64,000 nucleotides of DNA from Arachidicoccus sp. BS20 (GTDB lineage: Bacteria > Bacteroidota > Bacteroidia > Chitinophagales > Chitinophagaceae), in contig NZ_CP015971.1 in assembly GCF_001659705.1 (NCBI RefSeq), positions 2,793,029 through 2,857,028 of the forward strand, given 5' to 3'. Made by a program: the position numbers and the translations under genes. Shown piece by piece: positions 42,497 to 50,039 of the stretch. The notes under the pieces are model-generated. The model was not told the DNA's origin. It saw only the letters and a list, made by a program, of their open reading frames with translations, and did no database searches. Every line of letters starts with the position of its first letter. Position 1 is the first letter of the stretch.

Positions 42497-42516
42497 ATTC
42501 CCGCGAAGGCGGGAAT
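42497..42516. repeat. short palindrome between rplJ and rplL
   Basis: ATTCCCGC (42497-42504) and GCGGGAAT (42509-42516) form a perfect 8-bp stem with loop GAAG. The preceding CGTC and following CTC match a palindromic repeat seen in many unrelated bacterial genomes. No T-run follows. Confidence 0.5.
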
Positions 42517-42527
42517 CTCAAAAATAA

Positions 42528-42556
42528 AAAAGCCATATTTCCCCGAATGGCTTTTA
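42528..42556 (+). terminator. terminator-like hairpin between rplJ and rplL
   Basis: AAAAGCCAT (42528-42536) pairs with ATGGCTTTT (42547-42555) in a perfect 9-bp stem with a 10-base loop. It should reduce read-through from rplJ into rplL. A CTTCTCCTTTGGGAGATTTT stretch follows, resembling a dispersed repeat arm seen at 59148-59280. Confidence 0.65.
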
Positions 42557-42662
42557 AAAACTTCTCCTTTGGGAGATTTTAGGGGGTTAAATAATTTTTT
42601 TAAACCATCCGGCGGAGCGCTTTAAAAACAGAGCTATGAAGTCGGAAAAAATTGAAAACAAA

Positions 42663-43037
42663 ATGGCAGAAGTAAAAGCATTGGCTGAACAGTTAGTAAG
42701 CCTTACAGTAAAAGAAGTACAAGAATTAGCAGACTTCTTGAAAAGCGAATACGGTATTGAACCGGCAGCAGCAGCAGTTGTTGTAAGCGGCGGCGCCGGT
42801 GGCGACGCTCCCGCAGCAGAAGAAAAAACAGCTTTTGACGTAGTGCTCGTAAGCGGCGGTGCAAGCAAACTTGGTGTGGTTAAAGTTGTAAAAGACATTA
42901 CCGGCTTAGGTTTGAAAGAAGCTAAAGAAATCGTGGACAACGCTCCAAAACCTGTAAAAGAAGGTGTTTCTAAAGCTGAGGCAGATGAAATAGTTGAAAA
43001 ACTTAAAGCTGCAGGCGCTGAAGTTGAAGTAAAATAA
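42663..43037 (+). CDS. rplL: 50S ribosomal protein L7/L12
   Basis: The 124-residue protein starts [20 protein letters not shown] and ends with the conserved domain [20 protein letters not shown] and [20 protein letters not shown]. The ATG at 42663 fits the family; nine codons upstream are in frame but unlike L7/L12. It forms the stalk dimer that recruits translation factors. A terminator follows, and rpoB, the usual next gene, is missing. Confidence 0.97.
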   Translation: MAEVKALAEQLVSLTVKEVQELADFLKSEYGIEPAAAAVVVSGGAGGDAPAAEEKTAFDVVLVSGGASKLGVVKVVKDITGLGLKEAKEIVDNAPKPVKEGVSKAEADEIVEKLKAAGAEVEVK

Positions 43038-43073
43038 TTCATTCCGCTTCCGGAAGGAATATTCAAAAAGAAC

Positions 43074-43106
43074 AAAACCCGTTGATTCGTTCAGCGGGTT
43101 TTTGTT
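43074..43106 (+). terminator. terminator after rplL
   Basis: AAAACCCGTTGA (43074-43085) pairs with TCAGCGGGTTTT (43091-43102) with one G-T pair over the loop TTCGT, followed by TGTTTTG. Confidence 0.92.
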
Positions 43107-43166
43107 TTGTATGTTATCAATCATCTCAGGAAAAAATCATTATTCGTGCATTCGAGGTATAAAATT

Positions 43167-43174
43167 TACTTTTG
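43167..43174 (+). promoter_or_regulatory. -7 box TACTTTTG of cutC
   Basis: Matches TAnnTTTG and ends 3 bases before the ATG at 43178. Transcription should begin at or within the start codon, which predicts a leaderless mRNA. Confidence 0.6.
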
Positions 43175-43177
43175 CTC

Positions 43178-43891
43178 ATGCTTTTAGAAATTGCCTGTTT
43201 TAATATCCAATCTGCATTAAATGCGCAAGCCGCAGGTGCAGACAGAATCGAACTTTGCGAAAACCCTTTTGATGGTGGAACAACGCCTTCTTACGGAACT
43301 TTGAAAACTGTAACAGAAAAAGTTACAGTTCCTGTATTTCCCATTATTCGTCCGCGTGGCGGCGATTTTCTATACAACGACGAAGAGTTTGAAGTGATGA
43401 GGAAAGATTTGCTTTTGTGCAAAGAACTTGGCTTCAAAGGTGCGGTTCTTGGTTTGCTGAATGGAGACGGGACAATTGATACAGAAAGAACGAAACAATT
43501 AGTCGATTTGGCTTATCCGTTAGAAATTACTTTTCATCGTGCGTTTGACAGAGCAAAAAATCCTTTGGGAAGTCTGGAAAAAATTATTGAAACAGGCTGC
43601 TCAAGAATTTTGACAAGCGGACAAAAACCGAATGTGGGCGATGCATTGGATTTGATTAAAGACTTGATTGTTCAAGCAAACAACAGAATCATCATTCTTC
43701 CCGGAAGCGGTGTTCGCAGCAGCAATTTGCAAAAAATAAAAGATGCCGGCGCAAACGAATTTCATTCTTCTGCAAGAAAAGAATACGATTCGCTCATGCA
43801 ATTTACTGTTCCATCAATGGCTGAAATATTGATGAACACGGGCGTTGACGAAGAAGAAGTCAAAAAGATGAAGCAAATTATACAACAATGA
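43178..43891 (+). CDS. cutC: copper homeostasis protein CutC
   Basis: The 237-residue protein is a CutC TIM barrel: MLLEIACFNIQSALNAQAAG, ADRIELCENPFDGGTTPS, PVFPIIRPRGGDFLYND, FHRAFDRAKNPL and RILTSGQKPN. CutC proteins bind Cu(I) in some species, though their exact role is debated. The start at 43178 is chosen by the promoter box. The next gene overlaps it by 4 bases. Confidence 0.93.
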   Translation: MLLEIACFNIQSALNAQAAGADRIELCENPFDGGTTPSYGTLKTVTEKVTVPVFPIIRPRGGDFLYNDEEFEVMRKDLLLCKELGFKGAVLGLLNGDGTIDTERTKQLVDLAYPLEITFHRAFDRAKNPLGSLEKIIETGCSRILTSGQKPNVGDALDLIKDLIVQANNRIIILPGSGVRSSNLQKIKDAGANEFHSSARKEYDSLMQFTVPSMAEILMNTGVDEEEVKKMKQIIQQ

Positions 43892-44406
43892 ATATTCGCG
43901 AAGCATTGTTAGAACCATCGGTTCAAATCAAATCCGAAGCCTTGAAGATTGCAGACTATGCAACTTCTTCCAAAAAACGATTTGATGAATTAATGCAATG
44001 TTTTTTATCCAACGAATATCGCTTGCAGCAACGCGCGGCTTGGTGTGTAAGTATGGCTGCGCGAAAAAATAAGCAACTTATTATTTCCTACGTTCCTTTT
44101 TTAGTACAACAGCTTTCGCGCAAAGATGTGCATGATGCAATTTTGAGAAACAGCCTGCGTATTTTACAAGAAGTGGAAATTCCTGCAAAATATTTTGGCG
44201 AAACCATGAACGCCTGCTTTGCATTTGTCGAAAGCGCTACAACACCGATTGCTATTAAAGCATTTGCATTAACTGTTTTGGGAAACATTGCGCAGCACAT
44301 TCCAGAAATAAAAAATGAAATCAAACTGCTGATAGATTTTCAAATCAATAATGCTTCCGCAGGTTTTAAAGCGAGAGCAAAACAGGTATTGAAGCAAATA
44401 AATTAG
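43888..44406 (+). CDS. HEAT-repeat-like hypothetical protein
   Basis: The 172-residue protein overlaps cutC by 4 bases (ATGA), so it is translationally coupled. It is all helical, with pairs such as KRFDELMQCFLSNEYRLQQ, RAAWCVSMAARKNKQLI and IAIKAFALTVLGNIAQHIPE, the layout of HEAT repeats or a DNA alkylation-repair-like scaffold. No catalytic motif is seen. Function unknown; a scaffold role is the best guess. Confidence 0.72.
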   Translation: MNIREALLEPSVQIKSEALKIADYATSSKKRFDELMQCFLSNEYRLQQRAAWCVSMAARKNKQLIISYVPFLVQQLSRKDVHDAILRNSLRILQEVEIPAKYFGETMNACFAFVESATTPIAIKAFALTVLGNIAQHIPEIKNEIKLLIDFQINNASAGFKARAKQVLKQIN

Positions 44407-44465
44407 TTGAAATACTACTTTCCTTAAATATACCCGTCTTGCAGTTAAAACTCATTGAAGCATTG

Positions 44466-44473
44466 TATCTTTG
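44466..44473 (+). promoter_or_regulatory. -7 box TATCTTTG of the AraC-type gene
   Basis: Exact TAnnTTTG, 20 bases before the ATG at 44494. A weak TTG lies 24 bases upstream. Confidence 0.55.
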
Positions 44474-44493
44474 CAGACTAAATTGTGTGAGCG

Positions 44494-45444
44494 ATGAATG
44501 TAGCGAAAGATTTGACATTGAATGAAATTATCCGTACAATTGATAATGCGAAGAATGACCAAAATAATATTTGTTTGGTCTGTCCCCAAAACGATAAAGA
44601 CGAATTTGCCTCATCTCAACTGAATAAATCAGTCAATTTTGCTTTACTGAAAACCGAAGGTCGCGTGTCGGAAAATCTGCCATACAGGTTAATTGACCAT
44701 TACGCTGTTGTGTTGTGTTTGAAAGGCTCGTGTAAGAAAACGGTCGGACATTATGCCTTTGCTGTTCAGCCCGGAAGTTTGCACATTATTTTCCCGGGAA
44801 TGATTAATACGTTTGATGAAGTTTCTGAAGATTTACAATTATACATGGTTCTTTTCAGGAGAGATTTTTTTGCTGATTTGTCCGTTAAAGACAGGATGCT
44901 GGAGAATATTTTGGATTCCGGTCTTGATTTTCCGCCGGTTTGTAATTTGGACGATACAAATTTTGCGGCGGTAAAATTATTGATGGAACAAATGCACGGC
45001 GAATACGCCCGGCAAGGATTGTATCACACACAAATTATACAATCCATGCTGATGCAATTGTTTTATCTCACGGGAAGATTTTTGCAGGATTCGGTACAGC
45101 GGCAACCAATGCATTCTTCGCGCAGTCATCAATTAACTCAGCAATTCAAGCGCGAAGTAGGCAACCACTTTCTTACCAAAAGAACCGTGCAGGAATACGC
45201 CGATATGCTTTTTGTAACTTCTAAATATTTGAGTGAAGTTGTAAAGCAGGAAACGGGCGAACCGGCACTAAAGCTCATTCATAAGCGGCTTTATTACGAG
45301 GCACTTTATTTGCTTAATTATTCTTCCATGAGCATCAAAGAAATTTCCGACTTTCTCAATTTTGATACGCCCTCTCATTTCAGTCGTTTCTTCAAGCAGT
45401 TCGCAGGTTACGCGCCGTCGGCACTCAAGAAAGGCGCAGCGTAA
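44494..45444 (+). CDS. AraC-family transcription regulator
   Basis: The 316-residue protein has an N-terminal cupin-like sensing domain (about 55-135, with VVLCLKGSCKKTVGHYAFAV and GSLHIIFPGMINTFDEV). The C-terminal two-helix-turn-helix DNA-binding domain spans about 215-312 (VQEYADMLFVTSKYLSEVVK; MSIKEISDFLNFDTPSHFSR; KQFAGYAPSALKK). Such proteins control transport and degradation genes. The ligand and targets are unknown. It is not next to an obvious target operon; a MITE-like repeat and a small porin gene follow on the same strand. Confidence 0.9.
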   Translation: MNVAKDLTLNEIIRTIDNAKNDQNNICLVCPQNDKDEFASSQLNKSVNFALLKTEGRVSENLPYRLIDHYAVVLCLKGSCKKTVGHYAFAVQPGSLHIIFPGMINTFDEVSEDLQLYMVLFRRDFFADLSVKDRMLENILDSGLDFPPVCNLDDTNFAAVKLLMEQMHGEYARQGLYHTQIIQSMLMQLFYLTGRFLQDSVQRQPMHSSRSHQLTQQFKREVGNHFLTKRTVQEYADMLFVTSKYLSEVVKQETGEPALKLIHKRLYYEALYLLNYSSMSIKEISDFLNFDTPSHFSRFFKQFAGYAPSALKKGAA

Positions 45445-45489
45445 ATTGCCACGAAACGAAGTGAAGTTCGACGAAGTCAATGCACGAAT

Positions 45490-45662
45490 AATTTTAACCA
45501 CATAGAAACATAGTTTTTATAGATGAACGCAGCGAAAAATAAAATCGCACAGTAGATTTTTATCTTTGATGAGAATACTATGATTTTCTGCACGCTCTAA
45601 TAACAAGCAATCTCACTCTTATTTCTTCAACTAAATTCTAATGTTTCTATGTGGTTAAAATT
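45490..45662. repeat. MITE-like non-coding repeat, copy 2
   Basis: The 173-bp element has perfect 22-bp terminal inverted repeats at 45490-45511 and 45641-45662. The interior read on the minus strand aligns with copy 1 (26944-27108), sharing for example TAGTATT/TAAGTATT, AAAATCTA and TTTTTCGCTGCGTTC/TTTCGCTTCGATT. No open reading frame. It sits between two genes on the same strand. Confidence 0.8.
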
Positions 45663-45856
45663 AGTTTTATCTGTGCATCTGTGGCTTCATTCTTCCAAAA
45701 ATCCATACCGAAAAATTGGTTAGTATCGCCGAAGTTTTGGAATTGCAGCCCGTATTTTCCCGGCGTAATTTTGCATCGTCAAAAAGAGTTGGAGAATAGT
45801 TACTGCGCAGTAAGTCATAAACTCTGAGGCGATTATAAAAATTTAAAAAATAGAAT
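45663..45856 (+). other. spacer between the repeat and the porin gene
   Basis: No gene is seen. A perfect 14-bp palindrome TTACTGCGCAGTAA at 45800-45813 lies 43 bases before the porin ATG and is a candidate operator. The other bases show no TAnnTTTG box and no terminator. Confidence 0.4.
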
Positions 45857-46411
45857 ATGAACAAGAAGTTAACTAAAATCGGAATTTTATCGGTAGCGTT
45901 TTTATTGGCTGTAGTATTCCGTTCCAATGCGCAATCTGCAACACGCTCAAGCATTATTTTAGGCGTTGGTCCGCAGGCAAGTCTTCCGCTTAGCAATTTT
46001 AAAGACAATTATAACTGGTCTTTGGGCGGCTCTGTTCAGGCAGATTTTGCAATTGTAAAGAAAGATCTATATGTAGTAGTAAATGGTGGATTTGACAATT
46101 ATTTTGCAAAGGGCGATGCTAAAGATTTGCAGATTATTCCCGCACAGGCAGGTTTGAAATATTATTTCCCTACAACCAACCTGTACATTCAGGGAACTGC
46201 CGGCGCAGGTTTCATTGTTGATAAAAAAGATGTGGGCGCAGACAAGTCTGCATCATTCATCTATACTCCGCAAATCGGTTATTTGTTGCCAATTGCGAAA
46301 AACAGCTATCTTGACTTTGGTGTAAATTTCCGCGGACAAACCAAATTTGTTGACGGTGGAAAATCAAACAATGCTATTGGCTTGAGAGTGGCTTACAACT
46401 TCGGACTATAA
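45857..46411 (+). CDS. small outer-membrane beta-barrel protein
   Basis: The 184-residue protein has a signal peptide (residues 1-26, ending FRSNAQ) and alternating hydrophobic strands: SSIILGVGPQASLPLS, YNWSLGGSVQADFAIV, LYIQGTAGAGFIV and SYLDFGVNFRGQTKF, ending with the aromatic strand LRVAYNFGL that barrel insertion needs. It matches the small porin or OmpW/OprG-like families common in Bacteroidota. Cargo unknown. Terminator 24 bases after the stop. Confidence 0.85.
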   Translation: MNKKLTKIGILSVAFLLAVVFRSNAQSATRSSIILGVGPQASLPLSNFKDNYNWSLGGSVQADFAIVKKDLYVVVNGGFDNYFAKGDAKDLQIIPAQAGLKYYFPTTNLYIQGTAGAGFIVDKKDVGADKSASFIYTPQIGYLLPIAKNSYLDFGVNFRGQTKFVDGGKSNNAIGLRVAYNFGL

Positions 46412-46434
46412 TCCCTCTACATATAGTGATTTGG

Positions 46435-46470
46435 CGGAACGGGCACCTGCTTGTTCCGTTTTTGTTTTAT
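46435..46470 (+). terminator. terminator after the small porin gene
   Basis: CGGAAC (46435-46440) pairs with GTTCCG (46453-46458), with inner pairs possible, followed by TTTTTGTTTT. Confidence 0.75.
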
Positions 46471-46725
46471 ACAAAGTTGTTGTTTGTCGATTAGCAATCG
46501 CGAACTCGCTGTATAATTGTAATGTACGATTATTGTGCTGCGAATTAAAATTTTCTGTTCAAGCTTTTATTTAGTGCATTACAAATTTTCTAAAAGGGCA
46601 TTCATAGAAAATATGCTGTGGAAACGGCTTTCTTAATTTGCATTCAGGTACAAAACCGCACGATGTCGAAAAAATACGACATGAATTTGGCGTTTTTTTG
46701 ACGAAACGTTAAGATTTATCTGTAT
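46471..46725 (+). other. gene-free spacer
   Basis: No gene or tRNA is seen in these 255 bases. An inverted repeat ATGTCG (46663-46668) / CGACAT (46677-46682) lies about 45 bases upstream of the next promoter box and could be an operator. Confidence 0.4.
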
Positions 46726-46733
46726 TATCTTTG
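46726..46733 (+). promoter_or_regulatory. -7 box TATCTTTG upstream of a leader terminator
   Basis: Exact TAnnTTTG. It would start a transcript at about 46737 that meets a terminator at 46766-46797, before the permease ATG at 46825. TTTG at 46697-46700 is a distant -33 candidate. Confidence 0.55.
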
Positions 46734-46736
46734 TGC

Positions 46737-46797
46737 TTTCTCATAAGCAGTTAGTTTTGGTTACGGCTCTTGTTTCTACAAGAGCTTATTTTTTTTA
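46737..46797 (+). ncRNA. candidate small RNA or attenuator leader of the permease gene
   Basis: The predicted roughly 60-base RNA has a 5' hairpin (TGCTT 46734-46738 with AAGCA 46745-46749, partly upstream of the start) and a terminator: GCTCTTG (46766-46772) with CAAGAGC (46779-46785), then TTATTTTTTTT. A second, weaker -7-like TATCTTCA (46813-46820) near the permease start means the gene could have its own leaderless promoter, leaving this as a free RNA. Confidence 0.4.
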
Positions 46798-46824
46798 TTA
46801 CCGTTCAAATATTATCTTCATCCG

Positions 46825-47901
46825 ATGAACGGAAATTCGCAACGGTACAGAACTTTAAAGCGTCTTTTGAAAAATAAAGGTGCGTGTTTCGGATTATTCG
46901 TTATCGCAATTGCGCTTTTTACTGCAATTTTCGCGTATCCGCTTTCGCCGGACAGTTCGCCGAATGCAAACAGGATGATTCCTGAAATTGCCAATCAAAA
47001 GCCCGGATTTTCCATACAATTTTTGCGTATCAAAAATCAACGTGAAGTTTCACGCAGTTCATTTTTTAAGTATTTATTGTCGGGCAAAGAGGATGATTTT
47101 CAACTCGTTCCCATTATCGGCTTTAAAAAAACAGATTCGGGATTTCTTGTAAAAAAATATATTGACGAAGGCGTTTCGCAAAATGTTTTTTATTCTGCCG
47201 ATAAAATTTTAAATCCTGCAATCGTTCTGAAAAAATTTTATCTCGGTACGGATAAATTCGGCAGAGATATTTTAAGCCGGTTGATTATCGGCACGCGTGT
47301 AAGTCTTGCCGTAGGCTTAATTGCTGTAATTATTTCATTGACGGTTGGCGTGTTTCTCGGCGCGATTGCAGGCTACTTCGGCGGTCGCACAGATAATGTT
47401 GTAATGTGGTTGATTAATGTGATTTGGTCAATGCCGACATTGTTGCTCGTATTTGCCATCACTATTTTATTAGGTAAAGGTTTTTGGCAGGTTTTCGTAG
47501 CAGTCGGTTTGACTTTGTGGGTAAGCGTTGCGCGACTTGTACGCGGACAAATTCTTTCCATAAAAAAACTGGAATATGTAGAAGCAGCGCGTGTATTAGG
47601 TTTCAGTCATGTGAGAACAATTGTCAAACATATTTTACCAAACATTGTTGGTCCGGTAATGGTCATTGCTGCGGGCAATTTTGCTTCCGCAATTGTGATT
47701 GAAGCCGGTTTGAGCTTCCTTGGTCTTGGCGTGCAGCCGCCGCAGCCGAGTTGGGGTTTGATGATTAAAGAAAACTACAATTTTATCATTACCAATAATC
47801 CCATGCTGGCGCTCACGCCCGGCATTGCGATTATGTTATTAGTACTTGCTTTTAATTTGTTAGGCAACGGATTAAGAGATGCGATGGATGTGAACGATTG
47901 A
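46825..47901 (+). CDS. oligopeptide/dipeptide ABC transporter permease (OppC/DppC-like)
   Basis: The 358-residue protein has the OppC layout: a first helix (about 18-38), a periplasmic insert of about 110 residues with KKFYLGTDKFGRDILSRL, the DPP-type motif, and five C-terminal helices. The cytoplasmic EAA loop is in EAARVLGFSHVRTIVKHILP and LSFLGLGVQPPQPSWGLMI closes the family signature. It imports peptides with an OppB-type partner, ATPases and a binding lipoprotein, none of which is adjacent. Its ATG lies inside a 7-bp inverted repeat (46801-46832) that could mask it. Peptidase genes follow directly. Confidence 0.9.
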   Translation: MNGNSQRYRTLKRLLKNKGACFGLFVIAIALFTAIFAYPLSPDSSPNANRMIPEIANQKPGFSIQFLRIKNQREVSRSSFFKYLLSGKEDDFQLVPIIGFKKTDSGFLVKKYIDEGVSQNVFYSADKILNPAIVLKKFYLGTDKFGRDILSRLIIGTRVSLAVGLIAVIISLTVGVFLGAIAGYFGGRTDNVVMWLINVIWSMPTLLLVFAITILLGKGFWQVFVAVGLTLWVSVARLVRGQILSIKKLEYVEAARVLGFSHVRTIVKHILPNIVGPVMVIAAGNFASAIVIEAGLSFLGLGVQPPQPSWGLMIKENYNFIITNNPMLALTPGIAIMLLVLAFNLLGNGLRDAMDVND

Positions 47902-47972
47902 TTATTCGGTATTTTAACCGAGTTTATCGATGAACACAAACTTCTTCATCCCAAATTTTGATTTTTAATTTT

Positions 47973-47980
47973 TATTTTTG
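47973..47980 (+). promoter_or_regulatory. -7 box TATTTTTG of the DPP IV gene
   Basis: Matches TAnnTTTG, with TTTG at 47957-47960 as a possible -33 box and 12 bases between, which is short. The ATG at 47998 follows after 17 bases. Confidence 0.4.
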
Positions 47981-47997
47981 ACTTCTAACTTTTTATC

Positions 47998-50019
47998 ATG
48001 AACAAATTTTTACTCGCTGCTTTTCTGTTCGGTAGCATTACGGTTTCTGCACAACAAAAATTGGTATTAACGGATTCCGATTATGCACACGCAGAAAAAT
48101 TTCTTTCTTACAAAACATATCCATTACTGGAAGTAAAAAAATTTCCGGGCGATACAATGAGTTCCAACTATCGCTTTGGCAGGCGTAGATTTGGCGGCGG
48201 CGTGGCTTCGCCCGATGGTAAATACGAGGCATTTATAAAAGATGATAACTTGTGGGTAAAAGAAATAGCCACAGGCAATGAAATTCAATTAACAACAGAC
48301 GGCGAAAAAAATTTCGGCTACGCAACCGACAATGCAGGTTGGAAACACAGCAACCGCCCGATTCTTCGCTGGTCGCCGGATTCTAAAAAGATTGCAACTT
48401 TCAAACAAGACCAACGCAATGTGGGCGATATGTATTTGGTTACGACAAATGTTGGTCATCCGCATTTGGAATCATGGAAATATGCGCTGCCCGGCGATTC
48501 GGTAATCGCAATGATTCATCGCGTGATAATTGATGTTGATGCCAAAAAAGTAATTCCGCTGAAAGTTGCGCCCGACCCACATCGCGCTACATTGAGCGAC
48601 GATGTTGCAAGCAGTGGAACATTTGACGATGTCGATTGGTCGCCCGATGGAAAACAGCTTGCTTTTGTTTCCACATCGCGCGACCACAAGATTGAAAAAT
48701 TCAGAATTGCTAATACCGAAACAGGCGATGTACGTGAAGTATTTACCGAAACCGTGCCTACGCAATACGAATCGGGCTGGGGAACAATTAATTGGAAATA
48801 TTTACCTGCAACCAATGAAATCATTTGGTTTTCCGAAAGAGATAATTGGGGACATTTGTATTTGTACGATGCAAAAACAGGGAAACTTAAAAATCAAATT
48901 ACGAAAGGAAATTGGTTGGTTTCGCAGATATTGAAAGTGGATGAAAAGAAACGCGAAATCTATTTTATCGCGAACGGACTGGAAACGAAAAACCCGTACT
49001 TCGGACAGTTTTGTAAAATCAATTTCAATGGAAAAGGTTTCAAAGTTTTAACGCCGGAAGTGGGCAATCACAATGTGGAATTGCGCGAAAATGATTTTGT
49101 CGATACTTATTCCCAGCCGGATGTTCCGCCTATAAAAGTGTTGCGGAATTTTGACGGCAAATTAATTGACACACTTGAAAAAACCGATGTATCAAAACTC
49201 ATAGCAAACGGATGGAAACCACCAATTCCGATTACTGTAAAAGCGCATGACGATACAACCAATTTATACGGATTGCTGTTTACGCCAACGCATCTTGACC
49301 CGAACAAAAAATATCCGATAATCGATTATATTTATCCCGGTCCGCAAGGCGGAAGCGTTGGTAGTTGGTCTTTCGTTCCATCGCGCGGCGATAATCAGGC
49401 TTTGGCAGAACTGGGTTTTGTGGTGGTGGTTTTGGAAGGCACCAGCAATCCTTTGCGCAGCAAAAGTTTTCATGACATGAGTTATGGCGATATGGCGCAA
49501 AATACATTGGCAGACCAAGTTACCTGCATTCGTCAATTATCGACAAAATACAATTATATCGACACAAGCCGTGTAGGCATTTGGGGACATTCCGGCGGCG
49601 GATTTGCAACTGCCGGCGCAATGTTTCGCTATCCCGATTTCTTCAAAGTGGGTATTGCAGAATCAGGCAATCATGACAACAGAAATTATGAAGACGATTG
49701 GGGCGAACGGTATGACGGGCTTGTTCAAAACTCGGATTATGCGGCACAGGCAAATGAGAATTATGCAAAAAACTTAAAAGGAAAATTGTTGCTTGTACAT
49801 GGTTTGATGGATGATAATGTGCCGCCGCAAAATACATTGCTGGTAGTCCAGGCATTGGAAAAAGCCAATAAAGATTTTGATTTAATTATTTTTCCGAACA
49901 GCCATCATGGTTATGAAGATTATTTTTACATGATGCGTCGCCGTTGGGATTATTTTGTAAAAAATCTGTTGGGCGCAGAACCGCCAAAAGAATATTTATT
50001 GGGACCAAAAAGGAAATAA
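47998..50019 (+). CDS. secreted S9 dipeptidyl peptidase (DPP IV-like)
   Basis: The 673-residue protein has a signal peptide (MNKFLLAAFLFGSITVSAQ), an N-terminal eight-bladed propeller (DPPIV_N) and a C-terminal alpha/beta-hydrolase. The catalytic triad is visible: Ser532 (WGHSGGG), Asp606 (GLMDDNVPP) and His637 (PNSHHGY). Members cut X-Pro or X-Ala dipeptides from peptide N-termini in the periplasm. The M1 peptidase gene starts 20 bases after its stop and a peptide permease precedes it, so peptide use is the likely role of the cluster. Confidence 0.95.
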   Translation: MNKFLLAAFLFGSITVSAQQKLVLTDSDYAHAEKFLSYKTYPLLEVKKFPGDTMSSNYRFGRRRFGGGVASPDGKYEAFIKDDNLWVKEIATGNEIQLTTDGEKNFGYATDNAGWKHSNRPILRWSPDSKKIATFKQDQRNVGDMYLVTTNVGHPHLESWKYALPGDSVIAMIHRVIIDVDAKKVIPLKVAPDPHRATLSDDVASSGTFDDVDWSPDGKQLAFVSTSRDHKIEKFRIANTETGDVREVFTETVPTQYESGWGTINWKYLPATNEIIWFSERDNWGHLYLYDAKTGKLKNQITKGNWLVSQILKVDEKKREIYFIANGLETKNPYFGQFCKINFNGKGFKVLTPEVGNHNVELRENDFVDTYSQPDVPPIKVLRNFDGKLIDTLEKTDVSKLIANGWKPPIPITVKAHDDTTNLYGLLFTPTHLDPNKKYPIIDYIYPGPQGGSVGSWSFVPSRGDNQALAELGFVVVVLEGTSNPLRSKSFHDMSYGDMAQNTLADQVTCIRQLSTKYNYIDTSRVGIWGHSGGGFATAGAMFRYPDFFKVGIAESGNHDNRNYEDDWGERYDGLVQNSDYAAQANENYAKNLKGKLLLVHGLMDDNVPPQNTLLVVQALEKANKDFDLIIFPNSHHGYEDYFYMMRRRWDYFVKNLLGAEPPKEYLLGPKRK

Positions 50020-50039
50020 TTTTTTTAATTTTTATCAAA

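Noticed and set aside
26944-45662. CRISPR array or prophage
   Set aside because: The two copies of the repeat are far apart and inverted, with no regular spacing, cas genes or phage genes.
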